Assembly: GCF_900102495.1 (NCBI RefSeq)
Contig: NZ_FMVQ01000014.1
Span: 22,074-86,073 of the forward strand
Source of the DNA: Nitrosospira sp. Nl5
GTDB lineage: Bacteria; Pseudomonadota; Gammaproteobacteria; Burkholderiales; Nitrosomonadaceae
Direction: 5' to 3'
Length of the DNA: 64,000 bases
Shown: in pieces, positions 8,821-17,417 of the stretch
Layout: each line of letters begins with the position of its first letter
How positions within the stretch are numbered: position 1 is the first letter of the stretch
Notes under the pieces: model-generated
Database searches by the model: none
What the model was told of the DNA's origin: nothing
What the model saw: the letters and a program-made list of their open reading frames with translations, nothing else
Position numbers and translations under genes: made by a program

Positions 8821-10158
8821 TTATGCAACCACTATTTTCGACCATAAATCATGGGCGTCGGCACCGGTAATTTCGACTTCGACAAACTCACCGGACTTCA
8901 GATTTTTCGCGTGGCTGATATGCACCACGCCATCAATCTCGGGGGCGTCGGCAGTGCTCCGGGCGATGGCTTTGTTTTTTTCTATTTCATCCACCAGCAC
9001 CGTCATGCGCTTGCCGATTTTTCGAGTAAGGCGTGCGGTGCTGATTCTTTCCTGCACCGCCATGAAGCGGGCACGGCGTTCCTCTTTCACTTCTTCCGCA
9101 ACGTGATCGGATAGAGTGTTCGCTGCCGCTCCTGCCACTGGTGAGTAGGCAAAGCAGCCGACGCGGTCCAGTTGCGCTTCCTGGAGAAATTCCAGGAGTT
9201 GTTCAAACTCTGCTTCAGTCTCGCCGGGAAAACCGACGATGAAGGTACTGCGCAGCGTGATATCCGGGCAAATTTCACGCCATTGCTTGATGCGCACCAG
9301 ATTATTCTCCGAACTGGCGGGGCGCTTCATCGCTTTTAAAATGCTCGGGCTTGCGTGCTGAAACGGCACGTCCAGATACGGCAGAATTCTTCCCTCCGCC
9401 ATTAGCGGTATCACTTCATCAACATGCGGGTACGGATAGACGTAGTGCAGCCGTACCCAAACGCCGAATTCACCCAACGCGCGTACCAGTTCGGTCATAC
9501 GGGTTTTGAGCGGTCTGCCTTGCCAGAAACCGGTGCGATATTTCACATCGACGCCATAGGCGCTAGTGTCTTGCGAAATGATGAGCAATTCCCTGACACC
9601 GGCGTTGACCAGGTTTTCCGCTTCCTGCATGACCTGATTGACCGGGCGGCTGATCAGGTCGCCGCGCATGGAGGGGATAATGCAGAAGGTGCAACGGTGA
9701 TTGCAGCCCTCCGAGATCTTGATATAAGCATAGTGCCTGGGTGTCAGCCGTATTCCCTGCGGAGGGATCAGGCTGGTAAAGGGGTCATGCGGCTGCGGCA
9801 GATGCATGTGTACCGCGGCCATGACTTCCGGCAAAGCATGCGGACCGGTGACCGCGAGCACCTGGGGATGGGCTTGTTTGACTACGTTGCCGCCGTCCTT
9901 GGCGCCAAGGCAGCCGGTGACGATGACCTTGCCGTTTTCCGCCAATGCCTCGCCGATGGCATCCAGCGATTCTTCCACGGCGCTGTCAATGAAGCCGCAA
10001 GTATTGACGACTACCAGGTCGGCGTCCTCATAAGAGGGGGAAATGTCGTAGCCTTCGGCACGCAACTGAGTAAGAATTTGCTCGGAATCCACGAGTGCCT
10101 TGGGGCAACCGAGCGAGACAAAACCGACTTTGGATGATGGGTGTTTGAGAACGGGCAT
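8821..10158 (-). CDS. rimO: Ribosomal protein S12 methylthiotransferase RimO
   Basis: Methylthiolates the conserved aspartate of ribosomal protein S12. N-terminal MTTase domain cysteines are C18, C54 and C83 (auxiliary cluster) and the radical-SAM triad is C152, C156, C159 (CNHRCTFC), followed by [15 protein letters not shown]-terminal TRAM domain closes the protein (445 aa, normal length). The N-terminal [16 protein letters not shown] favours RimO over MiaB. It is a single-gene unit on the minus strand. Confidence 0.97.
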   Translation of the reverse strand: MPVLKHPSSKVGFVSLGCPKALVDSEQILTQLRAEGYDISPSYEDADLVVVNTCGFIDSAVEESLDAIGEALAENGKVIVTGCLGAKDGGNVVKQAHPQVLAVTGPHALPEVMAAVHMHLPQPHDPFTSLIPPQGIRLTPRHYAYIKISEGCNHRCTFCIIPSMRGDLISRPVNQVMQEAENLVNAGVRELLIISQDTSAYGVDVKYRTGFWQGRPLKTRMTELVRALGEFGVWVRLHYVYPYPHVDEVIPLMAEGRILPYLDVPFQHASPSILKAMKRPASSENNLVRIKQWREICPDITLRSTFIVGFPGETEAEFEQLLEFLQEAQLDRVGCFAYSPVAGAAANTLSDHVAEEVKEERRARFMAVQERISTARLTRKIGKRMTVLVDEIEKNKAIARSTADAPEIDGVVHISHAKNLKSGEFVEVEITGADAHDLWSKIVVA

Positions 10159-10263
10159 GGGATATGAAAATATGGTTAGGGGATGAAAAAATAAATCGGA
10201 AGGGAGATACCTTCCGCATATGAAAACCGGCTTGGGTTTAACGATTTTGTGCCATCTGAAAAC

Positions 10264-11070
10264 TCACGCCGGGTGTGCGAACAGGCTGCCAGCCAGCCAG
10301 ATGGAGCTGATGCCCAGGGTGATCAGCGCGACTTGCTGAATCGTCGCGCCGATTTCAGGGCGCTTGTGGAGGCCCGGAATCAGGTCGGACATTGCCACAT
10401 AAATCATGCTGGCGGCAGCCAGTCCCAGCAGTGAGGGGATGAGGTGGTTCATGTCTTGCAACATGAAGTAGGTCAGCAGGCCACCAATCAGCGTTGCAAT
10501 ACTGGACAAGAGATTAAAAAGCAATGCCTGCCGGCGCGTATAGCCGGAGTTGAGCAGAATCAGAAAATCACCGGCTTCCTGCGGAATTTCATGGGCGATT
10601 ATAGCGATGGAAGTGACGATGCCCAGTTGCACATCCGCCATGAATGCCGCGGCAATGAGTATGCCATCGACAAAGTTGTGAAATGTGTCACCCAGCATGA
10701 TCATCAAGCCGCTGCGGCCATTATCGTGACTGCTTGGAGCTGCGGCCTCAACCACGGCGACACCATGCAGGGGATCGTGCGCCTCACATTCTTCAACGTG
10801 GCAGTGGCGCCACAGAACCAGTTTTTCCAGGATGAAGAATAACAGGATGCCGAACAGCACTGTGCCGGTCATTTGTGCCGGATTTTTCGAAAGCTCGAGC
10901 GCTTCCGGCAGCGCGTTGAGAAAAGCGGCTCCCAGAAGCGCGCCGATAGCATATGAAATCAGCATTTGTACCCACGAAACACGCGTGTTGAGGGTCAGCG
11001 CGGCCGCAAACAGCACGCTTAATGTGCCGCCAAACAAGGTGGTGACAATGATCCAGCCGAGAATAGACAT
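10264..11070 (-). CDS. ZIP family divalent metal transporter
   Basis: Eight hydrophobic segments with the ZIP metal-site helices HNFVDGILIAAAF (TM4) and HEIPQEAGDF (TM5), whose His, Asn, Asp and Glu residues line the binuclear metal centre. The loop between TM3 and TM4 contains the usual His-rich metal-sensing stretch, here dispersed as HCHVEE and later His residues. Likely imports zinc and perhaps iron or manganese across the inner membrane. It lies alone between rimO and pgeF; no Zur-like operator was recognised. Confidence 0.92.
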   Translation of the reverse strand: MSILGWIIVTTLFGGTLSVLFAAALTLNTRVSWVQMLISYAIGALLGAAFLNALPEALELSKNPAQMTGTVLFGILLFFILEKLVLWRHCHVEECEAHDPLHGVAVVEAAAPSSHDNGRSGLMIMLGDTFHNFVDGILIAAAFMADVQLGIVTSIAIIAHEIPQEAGDFLILLNSGYTRRQALLFNLLSSIATLIGGLLTYFMLQDMNHLIPSLLGLAAASMIYVAMSDLIPGLHKRPEIGATIQQVALITLGISSIWLAGSLFAHPA

Positions 11071-11352
11071 TAACCCGGATACGGCAATTGGACGCGCTGT
11101 AGCGGACTCGCCAAAGAGCTGAAAATCAGGCGGCGAAAAGAATGGTTTCGGATCACGATGTCAAATTGAAAAATGGGCGGTCAACCACCGGTTTAGGTTT
11201 AAACGCGTTTAGAAGAAAATGCGGGATTATACGCTCTTGCAGGATGCAAAAAACCAGGTGACAGCGATAAGGCGCTGATAGCGTATATTATAAGATTCTC
11301 TCTGGAGGAACTGTGAAACTCAGGATACCTCCTATCGGAAGCGTGCCGGATT

Positions 11353-12120
11353 CTACGACAGCTCGTCAGTCAGCCAGATCAATCCTGCCATCCGCCCGGT
11401 ATTGCCGTCACGGCGGTAGGAAAAAAACCGTGCTGGATCACTGAAGGTACACTCGCCCCCACCGTAAATCTCGGCCACGCCGGCTTTCGTCAACCGCTGT
11501 CGCGCAAGCAGAAATAGATCGGCGAACCATTTGCCGCGATGCGCCTGGTGCGGCATGAAGGCGATAGCGGACTCCTTGTCGCATTCGACAAAGGCCTGCC
11601 GCACCTCCTCTCCGACCTCAAAATGGTGAGGACCGATGGCCGGCCCGAGCCATGCCATGATATGGGTCTTTATATCACCCCGACAGTCTATCTGGCCTAT
11701 CTCCGATACCGTGCGTTCGATTACTCCCCCCGCCAATCCGCGCCAGCCCGCATGGATTACGCCGACTATGGTGCCCCCATGGTCGCACAATAGTATCGGC
11801 AGGCAGTCGGCGACAAGTACCGCGCAGACATTTCCAGCACGTTGGGTGAATGCGGCGTCGGCGTTGCATGGAGCCGTGCAATCATCCCCATCGATTCGGA
11901 CTGACAGCGTGCCGTGTACCTGTTTCAGCCATCGAGGCTCGCCTGGCAAGATGCGGCGCAACAGCGCCCGGTTTTGTTTGACGGTTGATGGCTCGTCGCC
12001 AACATGGTCGCCCAAATTGAGGCTGGCGTAAGGCCCGCTGCTGATTCCGCCCTGACGCGTGGTAAACACGGCTTTAACATTGCTGGGTGCGGGCCAGCCG
12101 GGAGTGATCCAGTCGTTCAT
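11353..12120 (-). CDS. pgeF: Purine nucleoside phosphorylase / laccase-domain protein
   Basis: Multicopper polyphenol oxidase (YfiH/YlmD) family; better-studied members are purine nucleosidases/phosphorylases that bind zinc, and PgeF corrects misincorporated L-Ser in peptidoglycan precursors in E. coli. Motifs seen: TTRQGGIS near the start, ADCLPILL, HAGWRGL (metal-binding His) and a final SYRRDGNTGR block. The frame is open further upstream, but the start at MNDWITPG overlaps the rluD stop by four bases (ATGA) and gives the normal length (255 aa), so the long N-terminal extension is rejected. Confidence 0.93.
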   Translation of the reverse strand: MNDWITPGWPAPSNVKAVFTTRQGGISSGPYASLNLGDHVGDEPSTVKQNRALLRRILPGEPRWLKQVHGTLSVRIDGDDCTAPCNADAAFTQRAGNVCAVLVADCLPILLCDHGGTIVGVIHAGWRGLAGGVIERTVSEIGQIDCRGDIKTHIMAWLGPAIGPHHFEVGEEVRQAFVECDKESAIAFMPHQAHRGKWFADLFLLARQRLTKAGVAEIYGGGECTFSDPARFFSYRRDGNTGRMAGLIWLTDELS

Positions 12121-13154
12121 GCTGGCAAATTGATGGGTAAGTTGCTTTGGTCCCGATGTTGCCGCAGACTTAACAGGAGCCTGTTCATATCCTCGGGCAG
12201 CGCCGCTTCCCACATCATTCGCTTCCCATGTTGTGGATGAGATAATTCCAGTCTTTGTGCATGCAGTGCTTGCCTTGAGAAGCCGGCAATCAGCGGTTCG
12301 CTTCCTTTCGAGGCCTTTTTCGGCTTGCCTCCATAGACTGGATCGCCTACCAGCGGATGCCCAATGGAGTGCATGTGCACACGAATCTGGTGGGTACGCC
12401 CTGTTTCCAGGCTGCATCGGAGCAAGGTGCACCCATCAAATTTTTCCAGTACCTGGTAGTGGGTACGTGCCTCCTTGCCGCCTACGGTTACCGCCATTTT
12501 TGTACGCTGTACCGGGTGCCGCCCAACCGGTGCATTCACCCATCCACCAGCCGAAACATCGCCTAGCACCAGCGCCAGATAATCGCGCTTCACACTATGT
12601 TTTTGCAGTTGCCGCACCAGGCTGGTTTGTGCTTCCAGGGTTTTCGCTACGACCAGCAGACCGCTGGTATTTTTATCCAGCCGGTGAACAATGCCCGCGC
12701 GAGGGACTCCGCTCAATTGCGGGGCGTAATGGAGCAGCGCATTCAGCATGGTGCCCTGCCAGTTGCCGCTACCGGGGTGCACAACCAGTCCGGCGGGCTT
12801 ATTGATGACTATGATCAAATGATCTTCATAGACGATATTGAGTGAGATGGCTTCGGGGGCATAAGCGGTCTCGACAGGTTGGCTTTGTGGCCGCCTGACC
12901 TGTATCCTTTCCCCACCCCGCAATTTCTGTTTTGGAATGGCCTCTCCGTTGTCCAGACTTATCCGTTTTTCCAGAATCCATGCTTGCAAGCGGCTTCGGG
13001 ACCAATCCGGCAGCAGCCACGCAAGAGCCTGGTCAAGCCGCATGCCAGCGTAGTCCGGGGGAATTGTCAGTTCGATGACGATTTCGGCCGGTTCAGGCAA
13101 TATAAGCTTTGCGCTATAATGGGAACGTTCGTTCTTATTTTCCTGTGAATTCAT
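12117..13154 (-). CDS. rluD: 23S rRNA pseudouridine synthase RluD
   Basis: Makes pseudouridines 1911, 1915 and 1917 in helix 69 of 23S rRNA. An N-terminal S4-like domain (MRLDQALAWLLPDWSRSRLQ) precedes the catalytic domain; the catalytic Asp sits in GIVHRLDKNTSGLL and the later GRTHQIRVH block is diagnostic. The chosen start MNSQENKN leaves only one base to the divergent bamD start; an upstream in-frame ATG would run into bamD. It is co-translated with pgeF, as in E. coli. Confidence 0.95.
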   Translation of the reverse strand: MNSQENKNERSHYSAKLILPEPAEIVIELTIPPDYAGMRLDQALAWLLPDWSRSRLQAWILEKRISLDNGEAIPKQKLRGGERIQVRRPQSQPVETAYAPEAISLNIVYEDHLIIVINKPAGLVVHPGSGNWQGTMLNALLHYAPQLSGVPRAGIVHRLDKNTSGLLVVAKTLEAQTSLVRQLQKHSVKRDYLALVLGDVSAGGWVNAPVGRHPVQRTKMAVTVGGKEARTHYQVLEKFDGCTLLRCSLETGRTHQIRVHMHSIGHPLVGDPVYGGKPKKASKGSEPLIAGFSRQALHAQRLELSHPQHGKRMMWEAALPEDMNRLLLSLRQHRDQSNLPINLPA

Positions 13155-13155
13155 T

Positions 13156-13959
13156 ATGTCGCGTAGTTTAGCTTTATTTCTGACGTTGTTGCTATCGGCC
13201 TGCGGTCTGCTATCGACCAAGGACGCGGGAGACCAGAAGAGTTGGTCTGCCAGCAAGTTTTATTCCGAAGCAAAAACGGAGATGAACAGTGGAAATTACT
13301 CGGCGGCTATTAAATTATTCGAAGCCCTCGAAGCGCGTTATCCTTATGGGCGCTATGCGCAGCAGGCGCAGCTTGAAATTGGCTACGCCCATTACAAAGA
13401 TGGCGAGCAGGCCACGGCTATAGCCGCTGCCGACCGTTTCATCAAGCTGCATCCGAATCATGCGAACGTGGATTATGCTTATTATCTTAAAGGATTGGCG
13501 AATTTTAACGATGACTTGGGGCTGATGGGTATCGTATCGGAAAAAATTCTCAATCAGGATATGAGCGAGCGCGATCCGAAGGCGTCGCGCGAGTCGTTTG
13601 AGAATTTCAGAGAACTGGTCACGCGTTTTCCCAATAGCAAATACACACCGGATGCGGTGCAGCGCATGAAGCACCTGGTTAATGTGGTCGCGCTGGGCGA
13701 GGTGCAGGTAGCGCGCTATTACATGAGGCGAGGTGGCTATGTCGCGGCCGCCAATCGTGCGCAATATTGCCTGAAGGAATATCCGCAGACCCCGGCTACG
13801 GAAGAAGCGCTATTCATCATGATAAAAGCTTACGACGCACTGGGAATGACCGATTTGCGTGACGATGCCGAACGTGTGATGAGAAAGAATTTCCCCAACA
13901 GCCGATTTTTTCCCGACTCGACCGCGGCGACAGGCGACTCCTGGTGGAAGTTCTGGTAG
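13156..13959 (+). CDS. bamD: Outer membrane assembly lipoprotein BamD
   Basis: Essential component of the BAM beta-barrel insertion complex. Signal peptide with lipobox LLSAC (C16), then tetratricopeptide-like helical repeats, for example FYSEAKTEMNSGNYSAAIKLF and RFPNSKYTPDAVQRM. Length (267 aa) is normal for BamD/ComL. The gene is divergent from rluD, with only one base between the two start codons, so each promoter must lie within the other coding region. Confidence 0.96.
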   Translation: MSRSLALFLTLLLSACGLLSTKDAGDQKSWSASKFYSEAKTEMNSGNYSAAIKLFEALEARYPYGRYAQQAQLEIGYAHYKDGEQATAIAAADRFIKLHPNHANVDYAYYLKGLANFNDDLGLMGIVSEKILNQDMSERDPKASRESFENFRELVTRFPNSKYTPDAVQRMKHLVNVVALGEVQVARYYMRRGGYVAAANRAQYCLKEYPQTPATEEALFIMIKAYDALGMTDLRDDAERVMRKNFPNSRFFPDSTAATGDSWWKFW

Positions 13960-14038
13960 CACAGTCCTTCCAACTCTCAAAGTCTGCGCTTAGCCAGTCA
14001 TGCTTCACTTTCGATTCTTCAAGACCAGCCTGTCCGCA

Positions 14039-14551
14039 TCAGGCAATTTCAGGATTTAGATTCGTGATTGAGCGTTCGCCGTTTTCCCTGATGGATTGCT
14101 CGCGCCCCGTTTCTTCCCGCAAGCGGATTGCCATCACATCGCATTTGGCATGATGCAGCACGCTATTTGCTGTGGATCCCAGCAATAAAGCGAGACCGTG
14201 ACGTCCATGTGAGCCAACAATAATTAAATCGATATGCTCCCGCTCGGCAATCCGGACGATTTCCTCTTCAGGCACTCCCCAGACCATCCATCGGCAAGAT
14301 GCGTCGACGCCCAACCGATTACCGATTTGCATGAAGCTGGATTTCTCTTTCTCCAGCAATTCATATGATGAAACTTCATGAAGGGGAATGATCGTGCCAT
14401 AGGCTGTATCCGGCATCGGGATATCGTCCAGCACGTGGATAATGCTCAATTTTGCATGAAAAATGTCTGCCAGATGCTTTGCTTTTCGTATGACCTGATC
14501 GTCATGTTCCGAAACATCAACGGCCAGTAAAATATGTTGATAGCTATCCAT
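14039..14551 (-). CDS. Universal stress protein (UspA family)
   Basis: ATP-binding UspA-type protein: the nucleotide motif G-2x-G-9x-G-S/T is visible in GSHGRHGLALLLGSTANSV near the C-terminus, preceded by the beta strand IDLIIVG. The start at MDSYQHILLAVDVS is favoured by a GGGAAGAAAG site just upstream and by alignment with family N-termini; a longer frame exists. About 170 aa; the C-terminal tail after VMAIRL is extended by 20 or so residues. It converges with bamD. Confidence 0.9.
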   Translation of the reverse strand: MDSYQHILLAVDVSEHDDQVIRKAKHLADIFHAKLSIIHVLDDIPMPDTAYGTIIPLHEVSSYELLEKEKSSFMQIGNRLGVDASCRWMVWGVPEEEIVRIAEREHIDLIIVGSHGRHGLALLLGSTANSVLHHAKCDVMAIRLREETGREQSIRENGERSITNLNPEIA

Positions 14552-14726
14552 GATTTCTTTCTTCCCGATGATAAGTATCCTCAGGCGGCAGGGAATCAGG
14601 ACGGCCGCTGGCATCCTGTCCGGATTGAAAGGAAATAGGAAATAAGAAATCGACGCTAAAGCGCGCAGTCACTTTTTCGCTTTGATTCTTTAGGTTCGAA
14701 GACCCGAGTACGATTAATGTAGCGTT

Positions 14727-15398
14727 TCAGGTGCCCCCATGAGCGACTTCCTGCTGGGATTTGAGCATTGTGCGTAATACTTTCCATACATTTTCCACGA
14801 TTCTTTGCTGGGCGTCTGCATTCGGATGTATCCCGTCGGATTGGAAAAATTCGCGTTTGTCGCCAAAACCGTCCAGCAGGAATGGCACCAGTTTGAGCCG
14901 GTGACGTTTCGCAAGTTGCGGATAAATATCCTGAAACTTTTGCGTGTATGCTATGCCATAATTGGGTGGAAGCTGCATTCCGGCTAACAGCACCGTGGCT
15001 TTGTTTCGCTGGCAGGCTTCAATGATGGCTTCGAGGTTGTCACGAATCGATTCGATGGATGCACCGCGCAACCCGTCATTTCCACCAAGTTCGATAATGA
15101 CAATGTCAGGGCGGTGGATTTTAAGTGCTTCCTCGATGCGATTACGTCCGCCCACCGCGGTTTCGCCACTGATGCTGTTATTGATCAGGTGGACCGGTGA
15201 TTGCGTTTGCAGCCGTTTTTTCAGCAGGCTGACCCATCCTGCATCCTGCGATAGGCCATAGCCGGCAGACAGGCTATCGCCAAATACCATGATAGTAGTC
15301 GTTGCGGGTGTGGCCGCGGACGCGGGCACGGCTGCCGTCCCCGAGTGGACGGCCGAGACACTTGATAATATATACAGAATAATCAGGAAATTTTTCAT
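14727..15398 (-). CDS. tesA: Esterase/lysophospholipase TesA (SGNH hydrolase)
   Basis: Secreted multifunctional thioesterase I/lysophospholipase L1. After a signal peptide (ends near SAVHSG) the four SGNH blocks are present: GDSLSAGYGL (Ser), GG in block II, GGNDGLRG (Asn) and DGIHPNAD (Asp and His). The start MKNFLIIL uses an ATG that overlaps head-on with the ATG of the divergent ABC ATPase gene (shared CATG). This tesA/ybbA divergence is also found in E. coli. Confidence 0.95.
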   Translation of the reverse strand: MKNFLIILYILSSVSAVHSGTAAVPASAATPATTTIMVFGDSLSAGYGLSQDAGWVSLLKKRLQTQSPVHLINNSISGETAVGGRNRIEEALKIHRPDIVIIELGGNDGLRGASIESIRDNLEAIIEACQRNKATVLLAGMQLPPNYGIAYTQKFQDIYPQLAKRHRLKLVPFLLDGFGDKREFFQSDGIHPNADAQQRIVENVWKVLRTMLKSQQEVAHGGT

Positions 15399-16083
15399 GA
15401 CAGATAACCTTGTTGGATGGCCTATTGTGCAGACAACTGCCTTGACCAAGCAAGTCAGCACCGGTGACGAGCAGCTTACCATTTTGGAGGACATTAATCT
15501 GGAAGTAAATGCCGGCGACTCCGTTGCGATAGTGGGAGCGTCGGGGTCGGGAAAATCGACATTGCTGGGACTGCTAGCAGGGTTAGATACGCCCTCCAGC
15601 GGGAAGGTTCATCTTGGCGGAGAGGATATTTTCTTGCTGGACGAAGACGCACGCGCCGCGTTGCGAGGACGCATGCTGGGTTTCGTATTCCAGTCATTTC
15701 AGTTGCTGCCCGCATTGACTGCGATTGAGAATGTAATGTTGCCGCTGGAGCTTGCCGGTTCAAATAAGGCAGGCATCGCTGCATTGGAGCTGCTTGAACG
15801 CGTCGGGCTGGGAATGCGTCTGAAGCATTATCCAAGGCAACTTTCCGGCGGCGAGCAACAGCGTGTCGCCATTGCGCGCGCATTTGTCACGCAACCGCAA
15901 TTGCTGCTGGCCGATGAGCCTACCGGCAACCTGGATTCCATCACAGGCGCGCAAATTATAGAGCTCATGTTTGAGCTGAACCGAGAGCGCGGCACCACCC
16001 TGGTTCTGGTGACACATGACGAAGCCATCTCCAGTCGCTGCTCATGGCGGATACGGTTGGCTGGGGGAAAGATTGTAAGTTGA
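15397..16083 (+). CDS. ybbA: ABC transporter ATP-binding protein, YbbA-like
   Basis: LolD/YbbA-type ATPase: Walker A GASGSGKS, Q-loop FQSFQLLP, signature LSGGEQQR, Walker B LLADEPTGNLD, H-loop VTHDE. Start chosen at MTDNLVGW because AGGAAA stands six bases upstream and the ATG overlaps the tesA ATG. In E. coli ybbA is followed directly by the FtsX-like permease gene ybbP; here an RND efflux operon follows instead, and a YbbP-type permease is found only at 37186. The ATPase is therefore separated from its likely partner. Confidence 0.92.
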   Translation: MTDNLVGWPIVQTTALTKQVSTGDEQLTILEDINLEVNAGDSVAIVGASGSGKSTLLGLLAGLDTPSSGKVHLGGEDIFLLDEDARAALRGRMLGFVFQSFQLLPALTAIENVMLPLELAGSNKAGIAALELLERVGLGMRLKHYPRQLSGGEQQRVAIARAFVTQPQLLLADEPTGNLDSITGAQIIELMFELNRERGTTLVLVTHDEAISSRCSWRIRLAGGKIVS

Positions 16084-16205
16084 TGGATGCAACAATCCTG
16101 CTGGAAGCGGATGCGGAGAAATGGAACGGAATGCTTCCCCTTTCGGGGGATAACGCTTCATTTTTTTGCCCACAATTCAAATAGATTTGGGTAAAGCGCC
16201 CTTTG

Positions 16206-17417
16206 ATGGAAGTTATCTCTCAAACGAGCCCTCCGGGGCGTTCCAAACGCCGCCTGAGGATCACAATGGTTGGCATTGTGCTCATTGCATTGGTTGCCGT
16301 TGCCTGGGCGTGGCGCAGCCAAAGTGGCGCGACAGATACCAGAAGCAAGAGCGCGGAGACAGTACCGGTAGTAACCGCCAAGGTTGCCCGAAACGATGTA
16401 TCGGTCAGGCTCACGGCCAACGGCCAGGTGTCTGCGCAGCAGATGGTCGCGGTGCGGCCGCAGCTTAGCGCGGTGATCAGGTCAGTGGATATCAAAGAAG
16501 GGCAATACGTGCAGAAGGGCGAGAGATTGTTTACGCTCGATGCGCGGACCGAGGACGCCAATCTCAGCAGAACTGAAGGGCAACTCGCCAAGTCCAGAGC
16601 TGATCTCAGGAATGCCGAGCGTAACCTCGAACGCCAACGCGAGCTTTTTCGCCAGAATTTTATTTCACAGGCTGCGCTCGAGGTGGCGGAGAATCAGGTG
16701 GAGGGATTGCGCGCCCAGCTTCTGATTGATCAGGCAACAGTGCAAGCAAATCGCGTCGCTCGCGGTTTCAGCGAGATCACAGCGCCCATTGCCGGACGCA
16801 CGGGCGCTATTCCCGTGTATCAAGGCAGTCTGGTGCAGCCGAACGATATCCTGGTTACCATCACGCAGATCGATCCGATCAATGTCAGCTTTACCTTGCC
16901 GGAACGCGAGTTTGGGCCTTTGCAGCAAGCGCTTGCCAAAGGCGAGGTGCCTGTCAATGTAGTGCTGGACGCAGCGGGAAAGCAAACGCGGAAGGGGCGA
17001 CTGATATTTGTCGATAATGTGGTCGATACCGCGAGCGGCACAATTGCCCTCAAAGCGGAATTTCCCAATGCAGATAGGCGTCTTTGGCCGGGCATGTTTG
17101 TCAACGTGACCCTTGCGCCACGCACATTGGCGGACGCGCTCACCGTGCCGGTGCAAGCGGTGCAGCACGGCCCGGAAAGAACATTTGTTTACGTAATCGG
17201 GGAAGATGGCAAAGCAAGCCCTCTGCCTGTGGACGTACGTTTGATCCAGGAGGGAATTGCAGTAATAGAGGGAGAGGGCGCGGCGCCGGGTATGCGCATT
17301 GTTGTGGAAGGCGCGCAGAATCTCAGGCCGGGCAGCAGGGTGACAGAGGCCAAGCCCAGGGGCGGTGAGGTGGGAGAATCAGCGGATCGAAACGCCTCCG
17401 ATAAGAGTGCGGCATGA
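16206..17417 (+). CDS. RND efflux periplasmic adaptor (MFP) subunit
   Basis: HlyD-like membrane fusion protein. One N-terminal membrane anchor (about 20-38), a lipoyl-type half motif GQVSAQQMVAVRPQ, a coiled-coil hairpin (about 100-170), second lipoyl half APIAGRTGAIPVYQGSLV, beta-barrel and membrane-proximal domains, ending in a Lys/Asp/Ser-rich tail. MdtA/MexA-like. A TTG lies directly before the ATG; the ATG is preferred. It overlaps the pump gene by four bases (ATGA), so the two are translationally coupled. No outer membrane channel gene follows. Confidence 0.94.
   Translation: MEVISQTSPPGRSKRRLRITMVGIVLIALVAVAWAWRSQSGATDTRSKSAETVPVVTAKVARNDVSVRLTANGQVSAQQMVAVRPQLSAVIRSVDIKEGQYVQKGERLFTLDARTEDANLSRTEGQLAKSRADLRNAERNLERQRELFRQNFISQAALEVAENQVEGLRAQLLIDQATVQANRVARGFSEITAPIAGRTGAIPVYQGSLVQPNDILVTITQIDPINVSFTLPEREFGPLQQALAKGEVPVNVVLDAAGKQTRKGRLIFVDNVVDTASGTIALKAEFPNADRRLWPGMFVNVTLAPRTLADALTVPVQAVQHGPERTFVYVIGEDGKASPLPVDVRLIQEGIAVIEGEGAAPGMRIVVEGAQNLRPGSRVTEAKPRGGEVGESADRNASDKSAA

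Noticed and set aside
11313..11444. Plus-strand GTG ORF with a GGAGGAA site near 11303
   Set aside because: The product is antisense to the end of pgeF and has no family resemblance; the purine run alone is not enough.
11353..12432. Longer pgeF reading frame starting at 12432
   Set aside because: The extra 104 residues overlap rluD and lack family sequence; the ATGA overlap at 12117-12120 gives the normal length.
12117..13256. Longer rluD reading frame starting at 13256
   Set aside because: The extension lies inside bamD on the other strand and lacks coding look; the start at 13154 fits the family.
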